The notes beneath the pieces are model-generated. The model searched no databases. It was not told where the DNA came from and saw only the letters and a program-made list of their open reading frames with translations. Both the position numbers and the translations under genes were made by a program. Of a stretch of DNA of 64,000 bases, positions 9,401-16,922 are shown piece by piece. Origin of the DNA: Phytoactinopolyspora halotolerans (lineage in GTDB: Bacteria > Actinomycetota > Actinomycetes > Jiangellales > Jiangellaceae); the NCBI RefSeq assembly GCF_010550675.1, contig NZ_JAAGOA010000030.1:1-64000 (forward strand), given 5' to 3'. How positions within the stretch are numbered: the first letter of the stretch is position 1; each line of letters opens with the position of its first letter.

Positions 9401-10064
9401 GGCCGTCGCCGTCGCCGACGATCTGCACCTCGACGTGGCGGGCGTTCTGGATGTATCGCTCGGCGAACACCCCGGCGGCGGAGAAGCTGCGCGCCGCCAG
9501 CCGCACCACCTTCTCGTAGCCGGCCACCAGGTCACCGTCGTTCCAGCACACCTGCAAGCCGATTCCGCCACCGCCGCCGGTGGCCTTGAGCATCAGTGGA
9601 TACCCGATGTGTCGGGCCGCCTCGACGGCGTCATCGGCGCCGGCGAGCAGGCCGGTGCCCGCGATCATGGGTACGCCGGCTGCCTGCGCGGCGTCGCGGG
9701 CGGTGTGTTTCGTCCCGAAGATCCGTAGCTGCTCCGGGGTGGGACCGACGAAGACGATGCCCTCCGCCTCCGCCCGCTCGGCGAACGCCGCGTCCTCGGA
9801 CAGGAAGCCGTATCCAGGGTGGATCGCACCCGCCCCGGTCTTGCGGACGGCGGCGAGGATCGCCTCGACGTTCAGGTACGACTCGCTCGGCGGCGTCGGA
9901 CCGAGGTGGACGGCGTCGTCGGCCAGATGTACGTGAGCCGCCCCGCGGTCCGCATCCGAGAACACCGCCACGGTACGCAGGCCCATCTCGCGCGCCGAGC
10001 GGATGATGCGGCAGGCGATCTCCCCGCGGTTGGCGATCAGCAGGGTGTCGAACGTATCGGTCAT
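6492..10064 (-). CDS. Biotin-dependent urea (or guanidine) carboxylase
   Basis: 1190 residues. An N-terminal biotin carboxylase covers about residues 1-450: LLIANRGEIACRIIRSA at the start, an ATP-grasp loop KATGGGGGIGLQ near 158, and FLEVNARLQVEHPVTEE near 290. KipI/KipA-like allophanate-hydrolase-type domains (AHS2/AHS1) occupy about 490-1030. A C-terminal biotinyl domain carries EAMKME with the biotin-accepting lysine K1150. The enzyme carboxylates urea to allophanate using ATP and bicarbonate; close relatives instead carboxylate guanidine. It starts at an ATG overlapping the previous stop (ATGA). It is the last gene of a three-gene operon with two DUF1989 proteins. The hydrolase that completes the path is encoded nearby at 14285. 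Confidence 0.92.
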   Translation of the reverse strand: MTDTFDTLLIANRGEIACRIIRSAREMGLRTVAVFSDADRGAAHVHLADDAVHLGPTPPSESYLNVEAILAAVRKTGAGAIHPGYGFLSEDAAFAERAEAEGIVFVGPTPEQLRIFGTKHTARDAAQAAGVPMIAGTGLLAGADDAVEAARHIGYPLMLKATGGGGGIGLQVCWNDGDLVAGYEKVVRLAARSFSAAGVFAERYIQNARHVEVQIVGDGDGRVVTFGDRDCSLQRRNQKVVEEAPAPGLPDELRRRLHESSRTLAASVNYRGAGTVEFVYDAERGEASFLEVNARLQVEHPVTEEVTGVDLVRLMLQIAQGRSLDGWPDVVPVRGHAVEARVYAEDPHRDLLPSAGLLTQVTLPSGEGVRVDGWAEAGTEVSTAYDPMLAKVIVSAPDRAEAFAKLGAALRRARVDGIETNLGLLRAVTSAPDVLAVEHSTATLADVADDEPRIVVERPGMQTTVQDDPGRVGLWQVGVPPSGPMDDLSFRLGNQALGNDEGVPGLECTVSGPALRFTHATTVCVTGAEAAVTVDGQAVPMWRPVTVPAGGVLDVGPVDGAGLRSYVLVAGGLDVPRYLGSAATFTLGGFGGHGGRALRSGDVLRAVGTTVNGTPVTERPSFGHHWEIAVTEGPHAAPEFFTRDDIATLYGTDYTVHFNSARTGVRLMGPKPRWARSDGGEAGLHPSNIHDNAYTVGSLDFTGDTPILLGPDGPSLGGFVCPVTVVTAQRWKLGQLKPGDTVRFVPIRTADASSRRKLDPSRWSMPVRGGDGDDGVLLRETDRGELPSLTYRRTGEDNVLVEYGDITLDLELRARVHALHTRLEEAGLPGVVDLTPGIRSLQVHVDPDVLPAPRLVGLLRELEDELPTADELVLPSRTVRLPLSWDDPATREAIERYMSGVRDDAPWCPWNIEFIRRINGLESVDDVYNTVFDAEYLVLGLGDVYLGAPVATPLDPRHRLVTTKYNPARTWTPENAVGIGGAYLCIYGMEGPGGYQFVGRTTQVWRRHAAKPWLLRFFDRIRWYPVSPEELLDMRAEVAAGRRELDAESGVFSLAEYRRFLADNAASIARFRDRQAAAFGAERAAWEAAGEFDRQEAAAQVTPPVPAQVSVPEGGVLVEAPFVANVWKVNVAAGDPVEAGESLLALEAMKMETPVTAPRAGVVDQVLVGAGSHVVAGEPLVVLRDASRRW

Positions 10065-10690
10065 CGGGGCTCCGGGCGGGTCTGGGCCTGCGCACGGGTG
10101 ACGATCATGCGCACCGGGGTCGGATCGAAGCCGTTGCACGGGTTGTTGATCTGCGGGCAGTTCGAGACGAGGACCAACGTGTCGACCTCGGCCCGCAGCG
10201 ACACCCGCTTGCCCGGACCCGAGATGCCGTCGACGATTCCGAGGGTGCCGTCGGGGTCGACGGGGACGTTCATGAACCAGTTGATATTGGAGACGAGATC
10301 CCGCTTGCCCAGGCCCCACTTCGCGCCCTCGATCAGGAAGTTCTCCACGCACGCATGCTGGTGCTTGGTGTGGTGGCCGTAGCGCAGCGTGTTCGACTCC
10401 TGCGAGCAGGCACCACCGAGCGTGTCATGGCGTTCGCAATCGTCGTCGACGATCGTCATGAGCGCGGCGCCGGTGTTGGCGCGCAGCACGCTGCCCTTGG
10501 TCAGGTAGGCGTTGCCCTGCGCCGCGATCGTTTCGGGTGCGCTGTAGCGCACGGCGATGTCGGCCGCCGAGTAGAGAATGCAGTCCACCGCCTGGTTGCC
10601 CTCGACATCGACGATGGTGAGGGTGTCGCCGGCGCTGATGACGCCGGACCAAGGGGCGCGCGCGGGCACGGTCTGGTCGAGAACGGTCAT
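10061..10690 (-). CDS. Urea-carboxylase-associated DUF1989 protein 2 (possible carboxyguanidine deiminase subunit)
   Basis: 209 residues, DUF1989 family (UAAP2 type). Typical elements are VDVEGNQAVDCILYSA near the start, ANTGAALMTIVDDDCERHDTL in the middle, and NINWFMNVPVDPDG followed by LVLVSNCPQINNPCNGF near the end. UAAP pairs always accompany carboxylases of this type. In characterised systems the pair forms the deiminase that converts carboxyguanidine to allophanate. It starts at an ATG 6 bases after AGGAG, 14 bp past the stop of its partner. Its own stop overlaps the carboxylase start by 4 bp, indicating translational coupling. Confidence 0.88.
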   Translation of the reverse strand: MTVLDQTVPARAPWSGVISAGDTLTIVDVEGNQAVDCILYSAADIAVRYSAPETIAAQGNAYLTKGSVLRANTGAALMTIVDDDCERHDTLGGACSQESNTLRYGHHTKHQHACVENFLIEGAKWGLGKRDLVSNINWFMNVPVDPDGTLGIVDGISGPGKRVSLRAEVDTLVLVSNCPQINNPCNGFDPTPVRMIVTRAQAQTRPEPR

Positions 10691-10704
10691 GTCGGGCTCC
10701 TGGG

Positions 10705-11610
10705 TCAGATCGCCGGGGTCTTCAGCGCGCCGCGGGCGGCGAGATAGTCGTCGGTGTTGGCCACCGCGCGCTGGTACTCGGGGCCGGTGTTGGGCAGCCG
10801 GTCCAGCTCTTTCCCGGCGTGCCAGGCGAGCACCTCGATACCGGTGGTGGCGAAGTGCGGCGACGGGTCCAGCCGGTGCGCCGTGTTGGCGATCAGCACG
10901 ATGGTGGGCAGGTGCAGCAGCACATCGACGTATGCTCTCCGCCCGGCGGTTCCCTCGCTGACCAGCGTGCCGTCCGCGGCAACCCGGATACCGTGGAACA
11001 ACGACAACGACGGCGGGATGTCGCGCACGGTGAGCCCGAACTTCGCGGCGGCGACGGTGAACAGCTCGAACCCGGCCGGCGTGGCGGAGTGCACGGAACC
11101 GTCGCCGTATTTCGCCGTGTTCGATGCGAGGGTGGTGGTGCCGCACAGCAGGTCATGCCTGCCCGAGGTGTCGGCGACGACGGTGGCGATCACCCGGCCT
11201 TGATCGGTGAGCAGCGGGTGGCCGGTGCCGAGATACGCCTGCCAGGGCACCTTCACCGTGTCGGCCACGTTGAGCCGTTCCCATGGTTGGTCCGCGTTGA
11301 ACAGCAGTAGGTGCGCGCACGCGCTGCCCGCGACGTCGGTGATCCGCAGCCGGGTGCCGCGGGCCAGCACCTTGGCGGTGTAGCGGCCGCCGGAGACGGT
11401 CTCTGCCCAGGTCAGGGCGGTCGCGTCGACGCCATCGGGCGGTGCCGGCCAGGCGGACGCAGGGATGGTCGGCATGGCGTCGCTCGTGATTCCCGCCTGT
11501 GCGCGGGCGTGCTCGCGTGCTCCCTTCGTGGTCGCTGTGCTGGGCTTCGTGCTCGTCGTGGCCGAACTCGTCGTGGCCGTACTTGCGGCTGCTGCTGTGT
11601 GTGCGGTCAT
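10705..11610 (-). CDS. Urea-carboxylase-associated DUF1989 protein 1, with Ala/Thr-rich N-terminal extension
   Basis: 301 residues, DUF1989 family (UAAP1 type), first gene of the carboxylase operon. The conserved part begins near residue 50 (LTWAETVSGGRYTAKVLARGTRLRITD) and includes CAHLLLFNADQPWERLNVADT and IPPSLSLFHGIRV. It would act as a heterodimer with the next gene. The first ~45 residues are low-complexity Ala/Thr/Ser and are not part of the family fold. The ATG at 11610 is nevertheless the likely start because GGAGGG sits 6 bases upstream; an internal ATG at 11475 has no clear ribosome site. A CTGTCA-type operator lies 20 bp upstream of the start. Confidence 0.88.
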   Translation of the reverse strand: MTAHTAAAASTATTSSATTSTKPSTATTKGAREHARAQAGITSDAMPTIPASAWPAPPDGVDATALTWAETVSGGRYTAKVLARGTRLRITDVAGSACAHLLLFNADQPWERLNVADTVKVPWQAYLGTGHPLLTDQGRVIATVVADTSGRHDLLCGTTTLASNTAKYGDGSVHSATPAGFELFTVAAAKFGLTVRDIPPSLSLFHGIRVAADGTLVSEGTAGRRAYVDVLLHLPTIVLIANTAHRLDPSPHFATTGIEVLAWHAGKELDRLPNTGPEYQRAVANTDDYLAARGALKTPAI

Positions 11611-11630
11611 CAGGTGCCCTCCGCTGAATA

Positions 11631-11646
11631 TCTGTCACTTGACAGA
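11631..11646. promoter_or_regulatory. CTGTCA-type operator in front of the carboxylase operon
   Basis: TCTGTCACTTGACAGA is a perfect 7+7 inverted repeat with a 2-base centre. It lies between the promoter region and the ribosome site of the DUF1989 gene starting at 11610. It shares its half-site with the operators at 11848-11905 and 14251-14274, pointing to one regulator, most likely the TetR protein encoded at 13557. Confidence 0.7.
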
Positions 11647-11847
11647 TTCGCGCATGCACAGAGCCTCGTGGTGACACCGGCGTAACCGTTCGTTTCGGCC
11701 GCGTTACCGCATCCGCACACATCGAACGCAACCGTCGTGCGCATTCGGAAACAGCCGTCTCCGCCAGCAGCAGTTTTGCCCCGAGAGGCGGTAACGGAAG
11801 GTTTACCCGAGCGAAAACACCTGCGCCCGATGCGCCCGTAGCCTTTT

Positions 11848-11905
11848 CTGTCATTCGACAGGTAATCGCCTGTCATTCGACAGGTACTCCCCCGTCAATC
11901 GACAG
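11848..11905. promoter_or_regulatory. Three operator copies at exact 22-bp spacing in a divergent promoter
   Basis: CTGTCATTCGACAG occurs at 11848-11861 and 11870-11883, and the variant CCGTCAATCGACAG at 11892-11905. The start-to-start spacing is exactly 22 bp each time, about two helical turns, so bound dimers would lie on one DNA face. The array is between the divergent carboxylase operon (start 11610) and the symporter (start 11979). Confidence 0.75.
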
Positions 11906-11978
11906 GTACTCGCACAGCAGCGCAGTACCGCCCGCCGCCGGCTTCGCATGCCGGCCCTATCCGACCGCAGAGGCAAAC

Positions 11979-13502
11979 ATGATCATCGCTGGTGTCATCC
12001 TGTGTGTCCTCGCGCTGCTCGTCGCCGGCGTCTACGCCGCCAGGCGGGTGCACGGCAGCAGCAACAACTATCTTCTGGCCGGGCGCACGCTCGCCGTGCC
12101 GGTGGTCGCGATCCTGCTCGCCTCCCAGGCCATCGATTCCAACGGCATCCTCGGCAACACGGACCTGGCCTCCGAGTTCGGCTTCTGGGCCGGCGCCGCC
12201 CTGCCGCTGGGCCTCGCACTGTGTCTGATCATCGCGGGTGTGTTCTTCGCCAAACCCATGCGCGCCTTCCAGATCGTCACACTCCCCGACTTCTTCGAGC
12301 GCAGGTTCGGCCGCAGCATCGAGATACCCGCGTCGATCCTCACCGTCAGCGCATTCGGCATCCTGGTCGCGGGCAACCTCGTCGCTCTCGGCTTCCTGCT
12401 GGATCGCTTCGCCGACATCCCGTACAACGCCGCCATCCTGCTGGCCGTGCCGATCGTCATCTGCTACACGATCGCCGGTGGCATGTTCTCCAGCAGCTAC
12501 ATCGGCATCGGCATGATCGTGGTGAACTTCGGCGGCATGCTCGGGCTCTTCGGCTGGATGGTGGCCACCCACGGCCTCAGCACACCCGCCGGGCTCGGCC
12601 CGTTCGACCTGTCCCAGCTGACCAGCTCCGCCGACGGCGCCGTCATCAACTGGGCGACGATCGTCGCGCTGGCACTCGGCAATCTCGTCGCGATCGACCT
12701 CATGCAACGCATCTTCTCCTCCAACTCGCCCCGCACGGCGCAGAAGGCATGCTTCAGCGGCGCCGCCCTGATCCTGATCATCTGCATCCCGTTCTCGCTC
12801 GTCGCCCTCACCGCCGTCGCCATACTGGGCGACGAGGCGGCCTCCGGACCCGTGCTCTACACGTTGCTCGGCGACCACGCCCCCACCCTGCTGGCCGTCG
12901 TCGTTCTCGCCGGTATCGTGACCGCGTCGCTGACCACCGCGAGCGGCGTCCTGCTCTCCTGCTCGGCCGTGATCACCAGGAACATCCTGCGAATGGGCCG
13001 GGCGACGTCCCTGGAGTCCGCCAGCGCGATGACCGCGACCCGCGTCGCGATGATTCCCATGGCGCTGCTCGGCGCACTGGTGGCGCTGCGCATACCGCAG
13101 ACGGGCATCCTCCTGACGCTGACGTTCGACCTGCTGCTGGCCGGGCTCGTCGTGCCGTTCATCCTGGGGCTGTACTGGCGCTCGCGGGGAACGGCGACGG
13201 CCGCCATGGCGGCGATCGTCGCCGGTGTGGCGGTACGCGTCGCGCTCTTCGTCGCCACCCCGACCATCTACGGTGTCGAGAACACGCTCCTGTACGTCTC
13301 GAACGGCACGTTCTCGGAGTCGATGGACGGCTGGTCGACGTTCATCGCCGCCGCCGTGTCACTCGTCGTCTACGTGGCTGCCGCACTGGTGGGCCGTCGC
13401 CCCGTTCCGCTCGTCGTCGGCGCGGCTCCGGTCCGGGACACGGACGCCGGGGCGGAGACCGCGGACGAGGCGACGCACGAGCCGGCTCCGGTTCGCGCCT
13501 AG
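11979..13502 (+). CDS. Sodium:solute symporter (SSS family), probable urea or guanidinium-type uptake
   Basis: 507 residues, about 13 membrane segments. The SSS hallmarks are an N-terminal helix followed by SSNNYLLAGRTLAVPVVAILL, the IDSNGILGNTDLASEFGFWAG segment, and the conserved TLPDFFERRFGRS loop near residue 105. The C-terminal tail is acidic. The transporter would import a small substrate with sodium. Its position, divergent from the carboxylase operon across a shared operator array and upstream of the TetR and allophanate hydrolase genes, suggests urea or a urea-like nitrogen compound; that is inference. The ATG is preceded only by a weak AGAGG. Confidence 0.85.
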   Translation: MIIAGVILCVLALLVAGVYAARRVHGSSNNYLLAGRTLAVPVVAILLASQAIDSNGILGNTDLASEFGFWAGAALPLGLALCLIIAGVFFAKPMRAFQIVTLPDFFERRFGRSIEIPASILTVSAFGILVAGNLVALGFLLDRFADIPYNAAILLAVPIVICYTIAGGMFSSSYIGIGMIVVNFGGMLGLFGWMVATHGLSTPAGLGPFDLSQLTSSADGAVINWATIVALALGNLVAIDLMQRIFSSNSPRTAQKACFSGAALILIICIPFSLVALTAVAILGDEAASGPVLYTLLGDHAPTLLAVVVLAGIVTASLTTASGVLLSCSAVITRNILRMGRATSLESASAMTATRVAMIPMALLGALVALRIPQTGILLTLTFDLLLAGLVVPFILGLYWRSRGTATAAMAAIVAGVAVRVALFVATPTIYGVENTLLYVSNGTFSESMDGWSTFIAAAVSLVVYVAAALVGRRPVPLVVGAAPVRDTDAGAETADEATHEPAPVRA

Positions 13503-13556
13503 TGTCCACGGGGCACCGACGCACATCCGGAAGTGATCGCCTGTCAAGATGAGGGC

Positions 13557-14249
13557 GTGGCCACGACGAATAGTGCCGGGCGCCCGCGCCTGGCCGACCG
13601 GAGGCGTCCGGGAGAGACCGCGCAGGAGGAGATCCTCGACGCCGCCGCCGAACTGTTCACCACGTACGGCTTCGCCTCGACCTCGACGCGGAAGATAGCC
13701 GAGGCCGTCGGCGTCCGGCAGGCCACGCTGTATCACTACTTCGCGACCAAGGACGACATCCTCGAGACGCTGCTGGGCACCTCCGTGGCCCCCACCCTGG
13801 AGGCCGCCCAGCAGATCAGGACGGCCTCGGCGAGCCCCGCCGCGCAGTTGCACGCGATGGTCACCTACGACGGGACTCAGCTGTGGACGGGCCGGTGGAA
13901 CATCGGCGCCCTCTACCTGCTACCCGAGCTGCGCACCGAACGGTTCCGGCCGTTCGTGCGCATGCGCGAGACCTTGCGTTCCACCTATCGTGACGTCGCG
14001 CGCGACGTGCTCGACCTGCTCGCCGCCGCCGGGAAGGAGAACCTGCCCGACGCCGACGAGGACATCCCGCTCCGATTCGTCGAAACCCTGGTCAACCTGC
14101 GCTGGGACGATGCCGGCCACGACGACGAGCCACAGCGAACCGCCGACGCCGTGATCCGCGCGCTCGGTTGGGGCGGCGACTGGGAGGCGCTGCACGCCGA
14201 GTCAACGGCTCTCCTGCGTTCACTTCGCGGAAACAATGCCCGCGCATAG
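13557..14249 (+). CDS. TetR-family regulator of the urea/guanidine module
   Basis: 230 residues. The N-terminal helix-turn-helix is a standard TetR domain (EEILDAAAELFTTYGF, then STRKIAEAVGVRQATLYHYF), and the C-terminal ligand domain is undefined. A GTG at 13557 follows ATGAGGG; an upstream in-frame GTG at 13533 is possible but has no ribosome site. A lone CTGTCA half-site at 13541-13546 overlaps the leader, which may allow autoregulation. The gene sits between the transporter and allophanate hydrolase genes. It is the natural candidate to bind the shared operators at 11631, 11848-11905 and 14251. The effector could be urea, allophanate or guanidine. Confidence 0.85.
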   Translation: MATTNSAGRPRLADRRRPGETAQEEILDAAAELFTTYGFASTSTRKIAEAVGVRQATLYHYFATKDDILETLLGTSVAPTLEAAQQIRTASASPAAQLHAMVTYDGTQLWTGRWNIGALYLLPELRTERFRPFVRMRETLRSTYRDVARDVLDLLAAAGKENLPDADEDIPLRFVETLVNLRWDDAGHDDEPQRTADAVIRALGWGGDWEALHAESTALLRSLRGNNARA

Positions 14250-14250
14250 T

Positions 14251-14274
14251 ACTTTCTGTCACTCGATAGAAAGT
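14251..14274. promoter_or_regulatory. Extended operator in front of the allophanate hydrolase gene
   Basis: Left arm ACTTTCTGTC (14251-14260) pairs with right arm GATAGAAAGT (14265-14274) at 9 of 10 positions across a 4-base centre. The core CTGTCACTCGATAG matches the operator family upstream of the carboxylase operon. It ends 10 bp before the ATG at 14285, so a bound repressor would block initiation. Confidence 0.7.
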
Positions 14275-14284
14275 AGGAGAGGGC

Positions 14285-16000
14285 ATGGCGGAATCCGCAC
14301 GCGATCGGGTCACCAGGGCCTACGCTCGCCTGTCCGAGTCGGACCGGCCGGAGGCGTGGATCCATCTGCGCCCGATGGACGAGGTCCTCGCCGACGCTGA
14401 CGCGGTGGATTCCGCGGTGGGCACCGCCACGGATGCCGGCCGCGATCTTCCGCTGGCCGGCACCGTCTTCGCGGTCAAGGACAACATCGATGTGGCGGGC
14501 CTGCCGACCACGGCCGCGTGCCCGGGATACGCGCGGACGCCGGATCGCACCGCGACGAGCGTGCGGCGCCTGCTCGACGCGGGCGCCGTCCTGCTGGGCA
14601 AGACCAACCTCGACCAGTTCGCCACCGGACTGGTCGGGACCCGTAGCCCGTACGGAGCCTGCCGGAGCGCACACGACCCGCAGCGCATCTCTGGAGGATC
14701 AAGCTCCGGGTCCGCGGTAGTGGTGGCGCTGGGAATCGCCGACTTCGCACTCGGCACCGATACCGCCGGATCCGGCCGGGTACCCGCCGCGCTGAACGGC
14801 ATCGTCGGGATGAAGGCGACCGTCGGGCTCGTGCCCGTCGACGGCGTGGTCCCGGCGTGTCCGTCCTACGACTGCGTCACGGCGTTCGCGCCGACCCTGC
14901 CCGACGTCGTGCGCGTCATGCGGATCATGACGGGTCCGAGCGAGCGCGATCCCGCATCGCGCGTGTGGCCGGCGGACACCCGGCTCGCCGCTCCCCCGGC
15001 GCCCAGGGTGGCCATCCCGCTGAGGGCGAACCTCGACGCACTCTCCGCCGAGGCCCGCTCCCGCTTCGACGAAGCGGTGGACCTCCTGCGCGGCCGGGGC
15101 GTGCTCGTCGGCGAGCTCGACATCACCGAGTTCCTCGACGCCGCGAAGCTGCTGTACGACGGTGCGCTGGTCGCCGAGCGCTACGCCTCGTTCGGCGACT
15201 ACGTCGAACAGCCGCTCGAGGGCACCGACCCGACGGTCCGCACCATCGCGTTGAACGCCCGCGAGGTCACCGGAGCCGAACTCGTCCGGGATCAGCAGCG
15301 CGTCCGCGCGCGTCGGCTGCGCACGCGCACGATTCTCGGGGGATTCGATGCCCTGCTGGTGCCCACCGCCCCGGAGCATCCGACGATCGCGCAGGTACAG
15401 GCGGATCCGATCGGTGTCAACGCACGCCTCGGCCGGTACACGAACTTCATGAATCTTCTCGACATGGCCGGCGTCGCCGTGCCGGCGGGTGCCGCCGACG
15501 GCGGCGTGTTCGGGGTCACCGTCGTCACCCGCGCGTTCGACGATCAGGTGGGCCTCGACGTCGCCGGCCTGCTCACCGGCACCGCCCCCGGGCTCTATCC
15601 GGACCTCGGGTGCGAGGTCATCGTTTTCGGCGCCCACATGCGCGGGTTCCCGTTGTGCGACGAGATGGTCCGGCGCGGCGGCCGGTTCGTCACCGACGTG
15701 GCGACCAGCCCACACTATGCGATGTACGCGCTACCGGGCGATATCCCCAAACCTGCCGTCGTGCGGACCTCCGGTGCGGGCACGAGCCTCGCCGGGGAGA
15801 TGTGGCTGCTACCGTCGGCCGGCCTCGGGTCGTTCCTCGCCGAACTCCCGCCACCCATGACACTGGGCAAGATCGAGCTCGCCGACGGACGCTGGGTCAC
15901 CGGGTTCGGATGCAGCGCCCCCGCGGGCACGGACATCTCCGATTTCGGCGGTTGGCGGGCGTACAGCCAGGTACCGTCGCGGCGGTCACCAGCCGGGTGA
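14285..16000 (+). CDS. atzF: Allophanate hydrolase (amidase signature family)
   Basis: 571 residues. It hydrolyses allophanate (to N-carboxycarbamate or directly to ammonia and CO2), finishing urea or guanidine breakdown. Amidase-signature catalytic residues are in place: K65 (FAVKDNID), the cis-serine S139 in GGSSSGSA, and the nucleophile S163 in DTAGSGRVPA. Their spacing of 74 and 24 residues equals that of characterised AtzF. A C-terminal domain from about 455 ends with the typical GGWRAY. AGGAGAGGG precedes the ATG. The last ~11 residues after GGWRAY look like read-through and overlap the 3' end of the convergent ligase gene by 104 bp. Confidence 0.93.
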   Translation: MAESARDRVTRAYARLSESDRPEAWIHLRPMDEVLADADAVDSAVGTATDAGRDLPLAGTVFAVKDNIDVAGLPTTAACPGYARTPDRTATSVRRLLDAGAVLLGKTNLDQFATGLVGTRSPYGACRSAHDPQRISGGSSSGSAVVVALGIADFALGTDTAGSGRVPAALNGIVGMKATVGLVPVDGVVPACPSYDCVTAFAPTLPDVVRVMRIMTGPSERDPASRVWPADTRLAAPPAPRVAIPLRANLDALSAEARSRFDEAVDLLRGRGVLVGELDITEFLDAAKLLYDGALVAERYASFGDYVEQPLEGTDPTVRTIALNAREVTGAELVRDQQRVRARRLRTRTILGGFDALLVPTAPEHPTIAQVQADPIGVNARLGRYTNFMNLLDMAGVAVPAGAADGGVFGVTVVTRAFDDQVGLDVAGLLTGTAPGLYPDLGCEVIVFGAHMRGFPLCDEMVRRGGRFVTDVATSPHYAMYALPGDIPKPAVVRTSGAGTSLAGEMWLLPSAGLGSFLAELPPPMTLGKIELADGRWVTGFGCSAPAGTDISDFGGWRAYSQVPSRRSPAG

Positions 16001-16922
16001 CGAGCTCCCCGTACGGCACTCCCGCGGCCGCGAACATCCGCGGCACCTGGGACTCGGCCGTCATCCCGGGCATCGTGTTGACCTCGTTGAGGACGGGACC
16101 GCTGTCGGTGAGGAAGAAGTCCATGCGGGCGACGCCGGAGCAGCCCAAGGCGTCGAACATGGCCAGTGCCGCCTGCGTGATCGCGCCACGATCGGTGCTG
16201 CCGAGGTCGGCGGGCACCGTGAAGCGAGCGGTTCCGTCGTACTTCGTCGCCGTGTCGAACACGCCGCTGGTGTGGATCTCCAGCGGGGGTGCCGCCCACC
16301 GGCTGCCGTCGGCCTCCCGTAGCACGGCGACGTCGATCTCCCGACCCTCGATGACACGCTCGATCAGCATCTGGTCGTCGTAACACGAGGCCGCGTGCAA
16401 CGCCTCGTGCAGCTGGCGGGCATCCCGGGCCAAGGCGACGCCGTAACTGGATCCGGCGGAGACCGGTTTGACCACCACCTCGGTCTCGAATCCGATGTCT
16501 CCCAGATCCGTCGCGTGGACCAGACGCCCGGGGGCGACGGGTATCCCGATGGCTTCGGCGACGAGTTTGGTCGCCCATTTGTCCATGCCGACCGCGCCGG
16601 CCCGCACGCCGGATCCGACCATACGGGTCTGCGTGAGGCTGCATAACCCGGCCAGCGTCCCGTCCTCCCCGAGCGGACCATGAACCGCGGGGAAGACCAC
16701 ATCCGCATGTTCGAGGATCGCCAGCGCCTGGGCCAACGACGCGGCAGCACTTGTCCCGAGTGGCTTCTTCGCGTCGCTCCACAGCCCGTCCCGGCCGATG
16801 GTGATGCTGCTGACCTCGAACCCGCGGGAGTCCAGCGCGCCCGCGACGGCCGCAGCGGTCGCCAGCGAGATCTCGTGTTCGGCGTTCTGTCCGCCGCCGA
16901 TGACCACGACGTGGTGTGTCAT
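15897..16922 (-). CDS. D-alanine--D-alanine (D-Ala/D-Ser type) ligase of a Van-like cluster
   Basis: 341 residues, ATP-grasp ligase. Motifs: VVVIGGGQNAEHEISL at the N-terminus, VFPAVHGPLGEDGTLAGL, VVKPVSAGSSYGVAL, LIERVIEGREIDVAVL and the metal site MDFFLTDSGPVLNEVNTMPGM. The omega-loop segment reads TATKYDGTARFTVPADL; it keeps the Lys-Tyr pair of D-Ala-D-Ala ligases and lacks the D-Ala-D-Lac pattern, so a D-Ala or D-Ser product is likely. It overlaps the racemase stop by 4 bp. The final ~25 residues (rich in C, P and R) are encoded antisense to the allophanate hydrolase 3' end and are not family sequence. Confidence 0.87.
   Translation of the reverse strand: MTHHVVVIGGGQNAEHEISLATAAAVAGALDSRGFEVSSITIGRDGLWSDAKKPLGTSAAASLAQALAILEHADVVFPAVHGPLGEDGTLAGLCSLTQTRMVGSGVRAGAVGMDKWATKLVAEAIGIPVAPGRLVHATDLGDIGFETEVVVKPVSAGSSYGVALARDARQLHEALHAASCYDDQMLIERVIEGREIDVAVLREADGSRWAAPPLEIHTSGVFDTATKYDGTARFTVPADLGSTDRGAITQAALAMFDALGCSGVARMDFFLTDSGPVLNEVNTMPGMTAESQVPRMFAAAGVPYGELVTRLVTAATVPGCTPANRRNRRCPCPRGRCIRTR

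Noticed and set aside
11611-11978. ykkC/guanidine riboswitch upstream of the carboxylase operon
   Set aside because: No recognisable ACGR-type paired loops or ykkC core; the region is explained by the repeated protein operator.
13533-13556. Upstream GTG as start of the TetR regulator
   Set aside because: It adds eight residues outside the family domain and lacks a ribosome site, while the GTG at 13557 follows GAGGG.
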